Below, one piece after another: positions 16,471 through 25,699 of a stretch of 64,000 bases of DNA. The position numbers and the translations under genes were made by a program. A model generated the notes under the pieces. It was not told the DNA's origin, did not search any database, and was given only the letters and a program-made list of their open reading frames with translations. Within the stretch, counting starts at the first letter, position 1, and every line of letters begins with the position of its first letter. Source of the DNA: Sulfobacillus thermotolerans (GTDB taxonomy: Bacteria > Bacillota > Sulfobacillia > Sulfobacillales > Sulfobacillaceae); the NCBI GenBank assembly GCA_002951815.1, contig CP019454.1, positions 1,364,001-1,428,000 of the forward strand. Direction: 5' to 3'.

Positions 16471-17720
16471 TGAAATCCACGGTATGGCGTGAACCCAATT
16501 TCTTTCCTTTATGGCTAGGCGCTATGCTATCGTCTGTGGCGGACAGCACATACTATATAGTTCTTGCGTGGTTTGTGCTGGAGATCACCCATTCTGCTGC
16601 AAACTTAGGCACTACGCTGTTGATGGCTTCCTTGCCGCGCCTGTTGTTCATGATTTTTGGAGGGGTTGCTGTAGACCGGTTGAACCCACGCCGGGTCATG
16701 GTGGTGTCATTAACCGCCAGAATGGCGATTTTGCTTGGTCTAGCCGTTTGGCTGGCTACAGAGGTTGGGGCGTTGGATCTCTGGGTGCTTTATGCCGTGG
16801 CAGGGATGTTTGGGGTGGTCGACGCCTTTTATTGGCCAACTCAAAATGCCTTAGTGCCGCATGTATTGCCAGACCAAGTGCTTGCGACAGGCAATAGCTT
16901 TATTCAGACGACACAACAACTCAGTATGGTCGTAGGCCCTCTTGTCGCAGGGGGGATGTTGCAATGGCATCAGTTCGCCGGGATATTTACGGTCCTGGCC
17001 GCGCTATATGCAGGGAGCGCGGTGGCCATTCGCGCCATTCATATGACAGCAAAGGAACGCGTCATGCCCTTGGCGTCGCGCAGCGTATGGGGTGAAATAT
17101 ATGATGGCGTGCGTTATGTATGGAACATTCGCATTCTGCTCTTTTTAATGTTGGCATCCATGGTTATTAACCTCTTTTTTATGGGGCCTGTCAACATTGG
17201 CTTGCCGAGTTTTGTGCAGCGTCAAGGATGGTCCGGTAGCGTTTATGGGTATTTTGAGGCGGCTATGGGCTTAGGGGCGGTAGTTGGTGGGGCACTCACG
17301 GTTGCCGTTCGCGGTATGCGTGGACATTTTCAGTGGATTGCTCTTGCAGCCGCTGTTATCGGCCTTGGATTAATAGGAGCCGCTATGGTTCACCAATGGC
17401 CTATGGGTATTGTCTTTCTGGCCGCATCAGGTATCGCGATGAGCCTGACTAATATTCCCATTATCACGTATATCCAGACGATCGTGGACCACGCCATGAT
17501 GGGGCGGGTTATGTCATTGTTAACGCTGATGTCGGTTGGATTGGTGCCTGTAAGCTATGGGCTGTCTTCTCTCATTTTGCGGATGCATTGGCTTGGCCCG
17601 GCAAGTCTCATGATAGTAGGAGGCGCCATTATTGCTCTCTTTTGCGCGATGCTGTGGTTTCAACCGGATTTTCGGCAAATGGAGTCTCATCCGCGGTGGC
17701 AGCAAGCAAAAGACGTGTGA
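16470..17720 (+). CDS. MFS transporter (EntS/MFS_3-type exporter)
   Basis: 416 residues with twelve hydrophobic helices. The opening WREPNFFPLWLGAMLSSVAD, the loop motif VDRLNPRRVMV, and helix 5 (TGNSFIQTTQQLSMVVGPLV) are typical of the MFS branch that includes EntS and macrolide/drug exporters. The substrate is unknown. It ends five bases before the convergent TrkA-like gene. The ATG follows directly after a TATAAT, without a ribosome site. Confidence 0.85.
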   Translation: MKSTVWREPNFFPLWLGAMLSSVADSTYYIVLAWFVLEITHSAANLGTTLLMASLPRLLFMIFGGVAVDRLNPRRVMVVSLTARMAILLGLAVWLATEVGALDLWVLYAVAGMFGVVDAFYWPTQNALVPHVLPDQVLATGNSFIQTTQQLSMVVGPLVAGGMLQWHQFAGIFTVLAALYAGSAVAIRAIHMTAKERVMPLASRSVWGEIYDGVRYVWNIRILLFLMLASMVINLFFMGPVNIGLPSFVQRQGWSGSVYGYFEAAMGLGAVVGGALTVAVRGMRGHFQWIALAAAVIGLGLIGAAMVHQWPMGIVFLAASGIAMSLTNIPIITYIQTIVDHAMMGRVMSLLTLMSVGLVPVSYGLSSLILRMHWLGPASLMIVGGAIIALFCAMLWFQPDFRQMESHPRWQQAKDV

Positions 17721-17725
17721 GTTTC

Positions 17726-18658
17726 TCAATGCGCCCTATCGTCATCGACTTGCACTAGGATAAGGGTATCCCCTGGCACAATAATGTCTTGAGCTCGGGG
17801 GGCCATATGTAGGTGGTTGTCATGCCAAAACCCAATGAGGGTGACCGCTTCGCCGTAAATGTCTCGCACACTTTGAACGGGCTGATTCGCGATGGCATCG
17901 TCAGCTTGGACGGGGATTTCTTGTACATGCACCCCTTCCTCATTCAACAACGCCATCAGTAAATCTTGGGCTACCGGTTTCACGAGCATACGGGCTAGGC
18001 GTCGGCCGGTGACGATATCCGGTAAAATGATTCGTTCAACCCCCAAGGACTTTAGGTAGTGGGCGGATTCGGGGGTTTGAGCTCGTGCGACCACTTGCAA
18101 ATCAGGATTCGCATCACGGGCCGTGAGAAATGCATAGAGATTTTGAGCGTCGTCAGGCAACGCCAAGGCAATGCCACGAGCATGGGCAAGATTGGCTTGT
18201 TGCATGGCCTCGGTATCGAAGTTCGCGATGACAAGAGCTTGCATGCCTAACTTGCGGACACGCTCAACCCGACTTTGTTCGAAATCCACCATGACGACCT
18301 TTTCTCCCATCGCCGTCAGTTCGCGGGCAATACTTTCTCCAACCCGTCCCGCTCCCACAATGACAAAGTGTTGGCGAAGGCGTCCAATTTCCCGTATCAT
18401 TTTTCGCTCCTTAAAATAACCCAAGTCAGTTTCTAAAAAATACGAAACGAATAAGGACAGGCCAAATACCCAAATCCCTGTACCAAACGCGATCATGACG
18501 GTGGTAAAAATAATTTGTATGGGGCCATGAGGACTAAGGCGTGAGTCGCTAACGGTGGACATTGTCGCAATGGTGAAATACATCGAGAGGAGCCATGGCG
18601 CATGGTAAACCATATGGAATCCTAAGATGCCTCCGGCTATGACCCCGAGCATAAGCAC
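17726..18658 (-). CDS. TrkA-N (RCK) protein with two-helix channel-like domain
   Basis: Two membrane helices with a pore-like re-entrant stretch (residues 22-43), then an RCK_N Rossmann domain (VGAGRVGESIAREL, 101-114) and an RCK_C domain, the plan of a bacterial K+ channel. The filter, usually TVGYGD, reads TVSDSR here, so K+ selectivity is doubtful. The GTG at 18658 has no ribosome site, whereas AAAGGGGG lies at a proper distance from an ATC codon ten codons upstream (18686-18688); that longer start would add a basic residue pair and complete helix 1. The natural start may therefore be ATC. Convergent with the MFS gene. Confidence 0.75.
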   Translation of the reverse strand: MLMLGVIAGGILGFHMVYHAPWLLSMYFTIATMSTVSDSRLSPHGPIQIIFTTVMIAFGTGIWVFGLSLFVSYFLETDLGYFKERKMIREIGRLRQHFVIVGAGRVGESIARELTAMGEKVVMVDFEQSRVERVRKLGMQALVIANFDTEAMQQANLAHARGIALALPDDAQNLYAFLTARDANPDLQVVARAQTPESAHYLKSLGVERIILPDIVTGRRLARMLVKPVAQDLLMALLNEEGVHVQEIPVQADDAIANQPVQSVRDIYGEAVTLIGFWHDNHLHMAPRAQDIIVPGDTLILVQVDDDRAH

Positions 18659-18822
18659 GAGCGCCCAGCTAAGCCGTGTACGAACGATCTGTGCCCCCTT
18701 TAATTAACGTCAATATCTACAATCCAAATGCTAGCATATTCTACGATGCCGGGCTACCGATGGGGTTGCTAGGGTGTGCTATAGTAGACCCGTGAATTTT
18801 TCAGGATGCGGGAGGCTTATGT

Positions 18823-20046
18823 GTGTCACAGAACTTACGTTGGCTGTATGCGAATCGCGCCTTGCGCAGCTTTGCTACGGCCTTTTTGACGGTTGTTTTT
18901 CCCCTCTACCTCGCCATGTCAGGCTATTCGGCGGCTCGCATTGGCTTGGTCTTGACACTATCTGGCGTCGTGAGCGTCGTTTTATTAGCCGGGGTGGGGA
19001 TTTTTGCCGATAGCATGGGGCGGAAACGAGCGATTATAGGGCTCAGTATTTTGTCATTGCTTGGAGGCGTGGCGATGGCGACGTCCGCGGCCTTTTGGGT
19101 CGTCGTGCTCTCTTCTGGGCTAGGCGGCGTGGGAAAGGGCGGCGGCGCGGGAAGCGGCGGTTCGTGGGGTCCTTTGTTTCCCGCGGAACAACCCCTCTTA
19201 GCGGAAGCGGTCTCTGATGAAAATCGTACGAAAGTTTTTGGGCGGATTTCGTTTGTGGGGGTCGTCGCCGGAGCATTTGGCTCATTGGTGGCTGTCGTGC
19301 CAGAATGGCTTCACGGTCATGGATGGACGTGGGTGGCCAGCTATCATCTGTTATTTGGTTTTAGTGCAATTCTGTCGTTGTTGATGATTGCCACGGCGTG
19401 GCCGATTCATGAGGAACGGCCGAACATGATGGCTGTGTCGGAGCAAGAGCCTCCCCCGATTAGTGTTAAACGCTTGACAGGACGTTTGGGCTTAACAAAT
19501 GCCTTAAATGGACTAGGATTCGGGTTTTTGGGTCCATTACTCACCTATTGGTTCTATCGCCGATACGGAGCGGGTCCTGCCGAGTTAGGCGCATTATATA
19601 CGATTATTAATTTAGCGACAGCGTTGCCATATCTCTTGGCATCGGGCATTGCCCGGCGGTTGGGCGCGGTAAAAGCGGTCACCGTCACGCGGATTTTGAG
19701 TATTGCCGCATTATTGCTTATGGCATTTGTGCCCAAATTTTGGGAAGCGGGTTTCTTATATCTGCTGCGTATGGTGTTTAATTCTTTTGGCATGCCAGCG
19801 CGTCAATCGTTTGCCATGGGCGTTTCGGACCGGAGGTATCGTAGCCGTGTTGCGGCCTTTAGTAACCTGCCATCGCAGTTAACGTCTATGATTTCACCGG
19901 TCATTGGCGGCAATGCCATGGAAAGTGTGCTGGATTTCCCCGTTTACGGCGCGGCCTTTTTCATGGCATTGAATGTGATTGCATATTATTTAGCATTTAG
20001 AAATATTACGCCACCTGAGGAGCGCCACCTGAGGCGCTCCTCATGA
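18823..20046 (+). CDS. MFS transporter with glycine-rich loop
   Basis: 407 residues, GTG start seven bases after GGAGG. Twelve helices; the loop 2-3 motif is present (ADSMGRKRAIIG). Residues 101-113 form an unusually glycine-rich stretch (GGVGKGGGAGSGG) followed by PLFPAEQPLLAEAV, which looks like the helix 4 region in this MFS branch. The substrate is not known. It is followed after 33 nt by glutamate racemase; a joint transcript is possible. Confidence 0.84.
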   Translation: MSQNLRWLYANRALRSFATAFLTVVFPLYLAMSGYSAARIGLVLTLSGVVSVVLLAGVGIFADSMGRKRAIIGLSILSLLGGVAMATSAAFWVVVLSSGLGGVGKGGGAGSGGSWGPLFPAEQPLLAEAVSDENRTKVFGRISFVGVVAGAFGSLVAVVPEWLHGHGWTWVASYHLLFGFSAILSLLMIATAWPIHEERPNMMAVSEQEPPPISVKRLTGRLGLTNALNGLGFGFLGPLLTYWFYRRYGAGPAELGALYTIINLATALPYLLASGIARRLGAVKAVTVTRILSIAALLLMAFVPKFWEAGFLYLLRMVFNSFGMPARQSFAMGVSDRRYRSRVAAFSNLPSQLTSMISPVIGGNAMESVLDFPVYGAAFFMALNVIAYYLAFRNITPPEERHLRRSS

Positions 20047-20079
20047 TCAGGACTGGAAAGCGGGTTCTTTCGAGATACT

Positions 20080-20931
20080 ATGGACGCAGTGAACGAGAAA
20101 GGATGGTTGGCCACGTCACAACCAATTGCAATTTTTGATTCCGGGGAAGGTGGCCTCACCGTCTTGAAACGGGCTTGGGCATTATATCCTGGCGAGGATT
20201 TTATTTATGGGGCCGATTCATCGCATTTCCCTTATGGCTCCCGGTCATTAGATAATGTGCGCGAATTGTTTCTACGATTTTTAGATTTTTTTCTCGACCA
20301 GCACGTCAAGGCTGTTGTGATTGCTTGTAATACCGCCACTGCAGCGGCACTGGAAGAGGCTCAACGGCGCTCGCCGGTGCCGGTCATTGGGGTGGTGGAT
20401 CCAGGAGCCCACAGGGCTGCCAGACTTTCTTCTAGTGGCCGTATCGCGGTATTGTCAACGTATGCAACGTATCAGTCTGAGGTGTATCGTTACGCTATTG
20501 CGCGGTATAACGAAGGGGCTCAGGTCGTTCAGCACCCTTGTCCTGTGCTGGTGACGATGGCGGAGTCTGGTGATACGGATACGGAGCAAGCGCGTTTGGC
20601 GGTGCGAGAGTGTCTCACCACGGTCTTTCGAGAAGACGTGGATACCGTGGTTTTGGGATGCACCCACTTCCCGCACATGGAACGCATCTTTTATCAAGAA
20701 GTTGCGGGTCGAGCTGAAATTGTTGACCCGGGTTACGAAACGGCTAAGCATTTGACCGCTGTTTTGGGACCCTTGAAGCAGCAAGAAGGTGGTACGATGC
20801 GCTTCTATACCACGGGTCAGACCGAGGAATTTGACCGTATATCCGCCGTGCTGTGGCCCGGAATGACAATTCGGGCCACAGCCCTTCAGTGGCGAAACGG
20901 ACACTATGTCGAAGAAAAATACGAATCGTGA
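20080..20931 (+). CDS. murI: Glutamate racemase
   Basis: Makes D-glutamate for peptidoglycan from L-glutamate without a cofactor. Both catalytic cysteines are visible: Cys83 in ACNTATAAA and Cys194 in GCTHFPHM. The N-terminal FDSGEGGLTVLK segment is the family hallmark. 283 residues is normal. The ribosome site is weak; GTG 20089 is an alternative start. It is convergent with the acyl-CoA ligase gene, leaving 11 nt between them. Confidence 0.94.
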   Translation: MDAVNEKGWLATSQPIAIFDSGEGGLTVLKRAWALYPGEDFIYGADSSHFPYGSRSLDNVRELFLRFLDFFLDQHVKAVVIACNTATAAALEEAQRRSPVPVIGVVDPGAHRAARLSSSGRIAVLSTYATYQSEVYRYAIARYNEGAQVVQHPCPVLVTMAESGDTDTEQARLAVRECLTTVFREDVDTVVLGCTHFPHMERIFYQEVAGRAEIVDPGYETAKHLTAVLGPLKQQEGGTMRFYTTGQTEEFDRISAVLWPGMTIRATALQWRNGHYVEEKYES

Positions 20932-20942
20932 GCGGCGCGGCC

Positions 20943-22532
20943 TTAAATCACACGGGTGTCATGGCCCGTCCAAAACTTTTCTCGCAAGACATGTTTCATG
21001 ATTTTCCCTGTCCCCGTTTTCGGCAAGGCGCTGACAATTTCCCATGATTTTGGCACCTCAAATCCCCCCAAGCGGCTGCGGCAAAAGGTGTCAAGATCTT
21101 GGGCAGTGAGGGCTTTGCCTTCTTTGGGTACAACCACAGCATGGGGAATTTCTCCCCATTTGGGGTCTGGAATGCCGATGACGGCGACTTCCATGACGTC
21201 TGGATGGGCATACAGTACATCTTCCACGTGGAGACTGGAAATGTTTTCGCCTCCTGAAATGATGATGTCTTTCTTGCGGTCGACAATGTTGATATATCCT
21301 TCCGCGTCAATTACTGCTATATCTCCCGTGACAAACCAGCCGTTGCGAAAGACTTTCGCTGTCTCGTCTGGCCGATTCCAATAGCCTTTCATGACACTGT
21401 CGGCCCTCACCGCTAGCTCGCCAGAGTGGACGCCATCATGAGGTATCGGCTGGCCGTCATTGTTCAGGATTTCGACTTCAATGCCGACAGCCGGTAATCC
21501 CGTTAACGCTTGAAGTCTAGCTTGTTCGTGGGGGGGGAGCGATTTTAACGGTTGCTTGACATATGCAATCGTTACAATGGGACACGTTTCCGTCAAGCCA
21601 TAGCCCACTATGCATTCGCAGCCCAGACGTGCACGCCCTTCTTCAATCAAGGGATAGGCTGTGGCGGCACCGCCTAAAATAATTTGTTGGAGGCTAGAAA
21701 AATCATAGTGATCCATAGCTTGAGAGTTGAGGAGTGCGGTGAGCATGGTGGGGACCAGCAAAGCATGCGTTGCACGATATTGCTCTACCGCTTGACCAAA
21801 AAGGTTGGGGTCAAAGCGTGGCACGACCACTTGGGTTGCACCTAACGCGACTAAATAATGCGGAGATCCCCAGGCATTAACGTGGAACAGAGGGACCGTG
21901 CCGACAATTTGTACGACGTCATCTGTTAAGTGGAGGGTGGCCAAAATACTCATGGAGTGAGCATACAAGTTGCGGTAGGTCATCATAACGCCCTTGGGGG
22001 ATCCTGTTGTGCCCGATGTGTAAAAGAGTTCCGCTACGTCATTTTCATCAATCATCGGAAGGTCAGGGGACGTGTGCGGCTCATTTTGAAGTTTGCTGTC
22101 GTAGGATGGATAAGGATGCGGCGTGTCGTCGTCTTCCATCAACCAAACGTCTTGAACGCTGGGACAGCGTTCCGCTATTGTGTCCCAAATGGGAAGCAAT
22201 GCGGGGGATACCACTAAGATTTTGGGGCTGGCATCATTAAGAATGAAGGCAATTTCATCGGCATGTAGTCTGACATTCAAGCATAACAACACGGCTCCGA
22301 TCTGGGGGACACCATAATAGCCTTCGATCATGCGATGACAATTGAAGGCTAGATACGCAACCCGGTCCCCTTGTTGAACGCCGGCGTGCAACAGCGCCCA
22401 GGACAGTTGGTTGACCCGGCGCTGGAATTCGGTATAGTCTTCGACAACGCCCTGACAAACGACGGCAGCTTTATCGGGATAAAGGCTTTGGGCGCGATGA
22501 AGAAAGCGGATGGGCAACATGGGCAGTTGCAT
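20943..22532 (-). CDS. Fatty acyl-CoA ligase (AMP-forming)
   Basis: ANL-superfamily adenylating enzyme: carboxylate plus ATP gives acyl-AMP, then acyl-CoA. The P-loop-like motif YTSGTTGSPKGV, the A5 motif GYGLTETCP, the hinge motif VTGDIAVIDAEGYINIVDRK and the C-terminal catalytic Lys region (LPKTGTGKIMK) are all present. 529 residues fits medium/long-chain acyl-CoA ligases; the substrate length cannot be told. The ATG follows AAAAGGAGG. It may work with the acyl-CoA dehydrogenase at 33899, though they are not linked. Confidence 0.9.
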   Translation of the reverse strand: MQLPMLPIRFLHRAQSLYPDKAAVVCQGVVEDYTEFQRRVNQLSWALLHAGVQQGDRVAYLAFNCHRMIEGYYGVPQIGAVLLCLNVRLHADEIAFILNDASPKILVVSPALLPIWDTIAERCPSVQDVWLMEDDDTPHPYPSYDSKLQNEPHTSPDLPMIDENDVAELFYTSGTTGSPKGVMMTYRNLYAHSMSILATLHLTDDVVQIVGTVPLFHVNAWGSPHYLVALGATQVVVPRFDPNLFGQAVEQYRATHALLVPTMLTALLNSQAMDHYDFSSLQQIILGGAATAYPLIEEGRARLGCECIVGYGLTETCPIVTIAYVKQPLKSLPPHEQARLQALTGLPAVGIEVEILNNDGQPIPHDGVHSGELAVRADSVMKGYWNRPDETAKVFRNGWFVTGDIAVIDAEGYINIVDRKKDIIISGGENISSLHVEDVLYAHPDVMEVAVIGIPDPKWGEIPHAVVVPKEGKALTAQDLDTFCRSRLGGFEVPKSWEIVSALPKTGTGKIMKHVLREKFWTGHDTRVI

Positions 22533-22672
22533 AATTGACCTCCTTTTAAGGAATAGGTCCGTTCAAGCGATTTCATTATACAAATAATTCAGCCAGCAAA
22601 CAGAGTAGGAATGAAAGAATTCTGCGCCATGAACCCAAAATTTGTGCATATTTTCGGCCAAGCTTGATACAC

Positions 22673-22689
22673 ATACACCGTAGGGGTAT
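22673..22689 (+). promoter_or_regulatory. CsoR-type copper operator
   Basis: ATACACC-GTA-GGGGTAT is a near-perfect palindrome matching the GC-core, TAC/GTA-edged operators known for CsoR. It lies seven bases before the csoR ATG and overlaps a -35/-10 pair (TTGATA 22664-22669, 17-bp spacer, TATCAT 22687-22692). CsoR without copper would block this promoter. Confidence 0.72.
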
Positions 22690-22695
22690 CATAGA

Positions 22696-22992
22696 ATGCG
22701 AAGGGAGGATCTTCCGACGTATCTATATCTTGAACAAAAAGACAACTTGATGAGTCGCTTAAAGCGCGTTGAAGGGCAAGTCAAAGGCGTCATGCGCATG
22801 ATTGAAGAAGGGCGTTATTGCCCAGATATTCTCCAACAAATCGCAGCCATGTCGGGCGCGATGGATGAAGTCTCTTTAATTTTGCTGCAGAGCCATATTA
22901 CCGGGTGCGTGGCCGATGCTATTCAAAGTCAAAACGGGGCAGAATCGATTCAAGAACTGATGACGGTTATTCGCAAGGTTGTGAAACGATAG
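22696..22992 (+). CDS. csoR: CsoR-type copper-sensing repressor
   Basis: 98-residue all-helical DUF156 repressor that lets go of DNA on Cu(I) binding. The ligand set has exact CsoR spacing: Cys42 (RYCPDI), His67 and Cys71 (LLQSHITGC). First gene of csoR-copA-copZ, with its operator directly upstream, so it is autoregulated. The start is uncertain: the promoter-like TTGATA/TATCAT would begin transcription near 22699, after this ATG, while a second AAGGGAGG at 22701-22708 has no standard in-frame start codon at a suitable distance. AGGGG at 22682-22686 could serve the ATG at 22696. Confidence 0.92.
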   Translation: MRREDLPTYLYLEQKDNLMSRLKRVEGQVKGVMRMIEEGRYCPDILQQIAAMSGAMDEVSLILLQSHITGCVADAIQSQNGAESIQELMTVIRKVVKR

Positions 22993-23007
22993 AAAGAGGC
23001 GAGAGGG

Positions 23008-25461
23008 ATGGCGCAGCAAGACCCTACGAGTTCTCAAGAAAAGATTACGCTCGATATTGGTGGAATGACATGCGCTAGCTGTTCATTGCGTATTGAAAAA
23101 GAACTCAGCCATTTGCCAGGGGTCGGCTTAGCTGAGGTCAACTTAGCTTTGGAAAAGGCCAATATTGTCTTTGATCCGAGACTGATTTCTCCCCATCAGT
23201 TCGTCGAAGCGGTCACCGGCATTGGCTACCAAGTGAGACAAGAGACGTATCGGCTTGCTGTTGAAGGCTTGGATGAGGTCCCTGTGAAAACTCGCTTTGA
23301 AGAACGCGTAGCCCAGATGGATGGCGTTTATAAAGTCGTCACGAATGCTGCAACAGGTACTGCTACGATTACGCTGTTACAAGGAATCGGGGATATTCAC
23401 AACGTCGTGCAAGGGCTAGAGCGTGAAGGATTTCATATTTCGCTACAGACAGATCAGGCGCGTGACCCCAAAGATGCTGAGCGGCGCTCAGCGCTGATAC
23501 GTTTGCTGGTTTCCCTAATGTTAACGATTCCGTTATGGCTGGCCATGGGGGAGATGTTCGTTCGGGTAGGACCAAGATGGCTGGCCAATCCCTGGGTGCA
23601 ACTCACGTTAGCCACACTGGTGCAGTGGGGGCCAGGATGGTCGTTTACGCGTCGTGCCTATCAAAATATTCGCCATGGCAACGCTAACATGGATGTATTA
23701 GTGGCTTTGGGAACATTATCAGCTTGGACATTTTCCACATACAATGTATTTGCCCATGGCCCTTTGTTTTTTGACTCATCCGCGACCGTGATCACACTGA
23801 TTTTGGTGGGAAAATATTTAGAAGCCGTGGCCAAGGGTCGGACGAGTACGGCCATCCAAGAAATGCTCGCCTTGCGCCCCAAAACCAGTCAAGTGCTTCA
23901 GGCCGATGGCACCTACCGGCCGACCGATGTGGACGCGATTGCCGTTGGACAATTTATTCAGATTCGACCCGGCGACCGTATTCCGGTTGATGGTGTGGTG
24001 ACCGAAGGCCATGGCCTGGTGGATGCATCGTTGCTGACAGGAGAACCCGAGTTGCAAAGTGTTTCAGTTGGTTCCACCGTCAGTGCAGGAACAATTCATC
24101 AAGGAGAACGCGCTTTCATCATGCAAGCTCAAGGTATTGGGCAAGACACCATGTTGGCCCAAATTGTTCGGGCGGTCGAGGAGGCGCAAGCAGGTAAAGC
24201 GCCCATTCAACGATTTGCGGATCGGGTAAGTAATGTCTTTGTTCCCACCGTGGTCGCATTGGCTGTGCTGACCTTTGTTTTGACGGGCGGGTTGACCGCA
24301 AATTGGACGGCTGCTTTGCTTCATGCCGTAGCCGTGTTGGTGGTTGCCTGTCCGTGTGCATTAGGATTAGCAACGCCTACGGCGGTGATGGTTGGGTCCG
24401 GGATGGGGGCGCGTTATGGCATTCTGTATCGTAATGGCGAAGCCCTTGAGCGCGTCAGTCAGGTGACCCGGCTGGCAATGGATAAGACAGGAACCTTGAC
24501 GGAAGGACGTCCCCAAGTGATTGCGGTCCTCCCCTATGGCGATGTTTTGGAGGCCGAGGTTGTGGGGTATGCGGCCAGTTTGGAAGCAGAAGCCAATCAT
24601 CCTCTGAGTCGGGCGGTGCTTGCGTACGCTCATAATGTTTCACGGCCTGCGGTGGAAGGCGTTTATACCGAGGAAGGCCGCGGCGTCGTTGGGGAAGCAG
24701 CGAGCGGCGAGGGAACCGTTGTGGTGGGGACGGAGGCACTCTTGCGAGATTATGGCATAATATGGCCACAGACATGGGAAACGTCGCAAATTGCTGAATG
24801 GATGCAGCAAGGCGCGACAATTATTTATGTGGGACTGCACGATCGATTATTGGGTGCCATCGCCATTGCCGACCGGGTGCGTGATGATGCCGCTTTTGCC
24901 ATCCAACGTTTGCAAGCCAATGGCTATCGCGTTAGCATGTTGACGGGCGACCGTCTTCCATCTGCGCATGCGATTGCGGCTCGTGTCGGTATCGAGGATG
25001 TTCATGCCGAGTTGTCTCCTACGGAGAAAGCGGAACTTATTAAGCAATGGCAAGCACAAGGCGAGCGAGTAGCTATGGTGGGAGATGGCGTCAATGACGC
25101 TCCAGCCTTGGCGGTGGCTTTTGTGGGCATGGCGGTGGCTACGGGGAGCGACATTGCTATGCACACCGCTGACGTTACGCTAGTCCGCCCGGAAATTAAT
25201 GCCGCGGGCCAGGCATTGTTAATAGGGCAGCGGACCATGGCCAAAATTCGCCAGAACTTATTTTGGGCACTGGGGTACAATTTAGTGGGTATCCCATTAG
25301 CCGCGTTCGGAGTCATATCACCCGCGCTGGCGGGTGGGGCCATGGCCTTTAGCTCGGTTTTAGTGGTAACCAATTCGTTGGCTTTGCGCAGAATGACAAT
25401 AGACACAGAGCCCTCTGGGCACCAACCCATAAAGGAGTCGAACAAGCTATGGAACGTATAA
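23008..25461 (+). CDS. copA: Copper-exporting P1B-type ATPase
   Basis: Pumps Cu(I) out of the cytoplasm using ATP. Order of parts: a metal-binding HMA domain with Cys22/Cys25 (GMTCASC); a second HMA-like domain (~residues 80-150) that has lost its CxxC; membrane helices; actuator motif LLTGEPE; the CPC ion site (448-450); phosphorylation Asp492 (DKTGTLTEG); HP motif His531; and the hinge GDGVND (692-697). 817 residues is a normal length. It follows csoR by 15 nt and overlaps copZ by 13 nt. Confidence 0.96.
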   Translation: MAQQDPTSSQEKITLDIGGMTCASCSLRIEKELSHLPGVGLAEVNLALEKANIVFDPRLISPHQFVEAVTGIGYQVRQETYRLAVEGLDEVPVKTRFEERVAQMDGVYKVVTNAATGTATITLLQGIGDIHNVVQGLEREGFHISLQTDQARDPKDAERRSALIRLLVSLMLTIPLWLAMGEMFVRVGPRWLANPWVQLTLATLVQWGPGWSFTRRAYQNIRHGNANMDVLVALGTLSAWTFSTYNVFAHGPLFFDSSATVITLILVGKYLEAVAKGRTSTAIQEMLALRPKTSQVLQADGTYRPTDVDAIAVGQFIQIRPGDRIPVDGVVTEGHGLVDASLLTGEPELQSVSVGSTVSAGTIHQGERAFIMQAQGIGQDTMLAQIVRAVEEAQAGKAPIQRFADRVSNVFVPTVVALAVLTFVLTGGLTANWTAALLHAVAVLVVACPCALGLATPTAVMVGSGMGARYGILYRNGEALERVSQVTRLAMDKTGTLTEGRPQVIAVLPYGDVLEAEVVGYAASLEAEANHPLSRAVLAYAHNVSRPAVEGVYTEEGRGVVGEAASGEGTVVVGTEALLRDYGIIWPQTWETSQIAEWMQQGATIIYVGLHDRLLGAIAIADRVRDDAAFAIQRLQANGYRVSMLTGDRLPSAHAIAARVGIEDVHAELSPTEKAELIKQWQAQGERVAMVGDGVNDAPALAVAFVGMAVATGSDIAMHTADVTLVRPEINAAGQALLIGQRTMAKIRQNLFWALGYNLVGIPLAAFGVISPALAGGAMAFSSVLVVTNSLALRRMTIDTEPSGHQPIKESNKLWNV

Positions 25462-25655
25462 CGTTAGGCGTCAAGGGTATGACGTGCAACCATTGTGTCA
25501 TGACCGTCACTAACGCTTTGAAAGAGGTCGACGGTGTTAAGGCCGCGAACGTTAGTTTGGAACAAGAAAACGCGAAGATTACATTTGACGAGTCAAAAAC
25601 CAATATCGATGCGATAAAAAAAGCGGTGATTGATGCCGGATATCAACCGGAATGA
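25449..25655 (+). CDS. copZ: Copper chaperone CopZ
   Basis: A 68-residue HMA-fold protein with Cys13 and Cys16 in GMTCNHC, carrying Cu(I) to CopA's N-terminal domain or to CsoR. It begins inside the end of copA (13-nt overlap) with its own AAAGGAG site. Last gene of the operon, followed by a clear terminator. Confidence 0.95.
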   Translation: MERITLGVKGMTCNHCVMTVTNALKEVDGVKAANVSLEQENAKITFDESKTNIDAIKKAVIDAGYQPE

Positions 25656-25661
25656 AACGGT

Positions 25662-25694
25662 AACAGCCCTGTGTGCGCCGCAGACAGGGCTGTT
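25662..25694. terminator. Terminator of the copper operon
   Basis: AACAGCCCTGT (25662-25672) pairs with ACAGGGCTGTT (25684-25694), an 11-bp perfect stem with an 11-nt loop followed by GTTTCT. It lies between copZ and the convergent GNAT gene and may serve both. Confidence 0.85.
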
Positions 25695-25699
25695 GTTTC

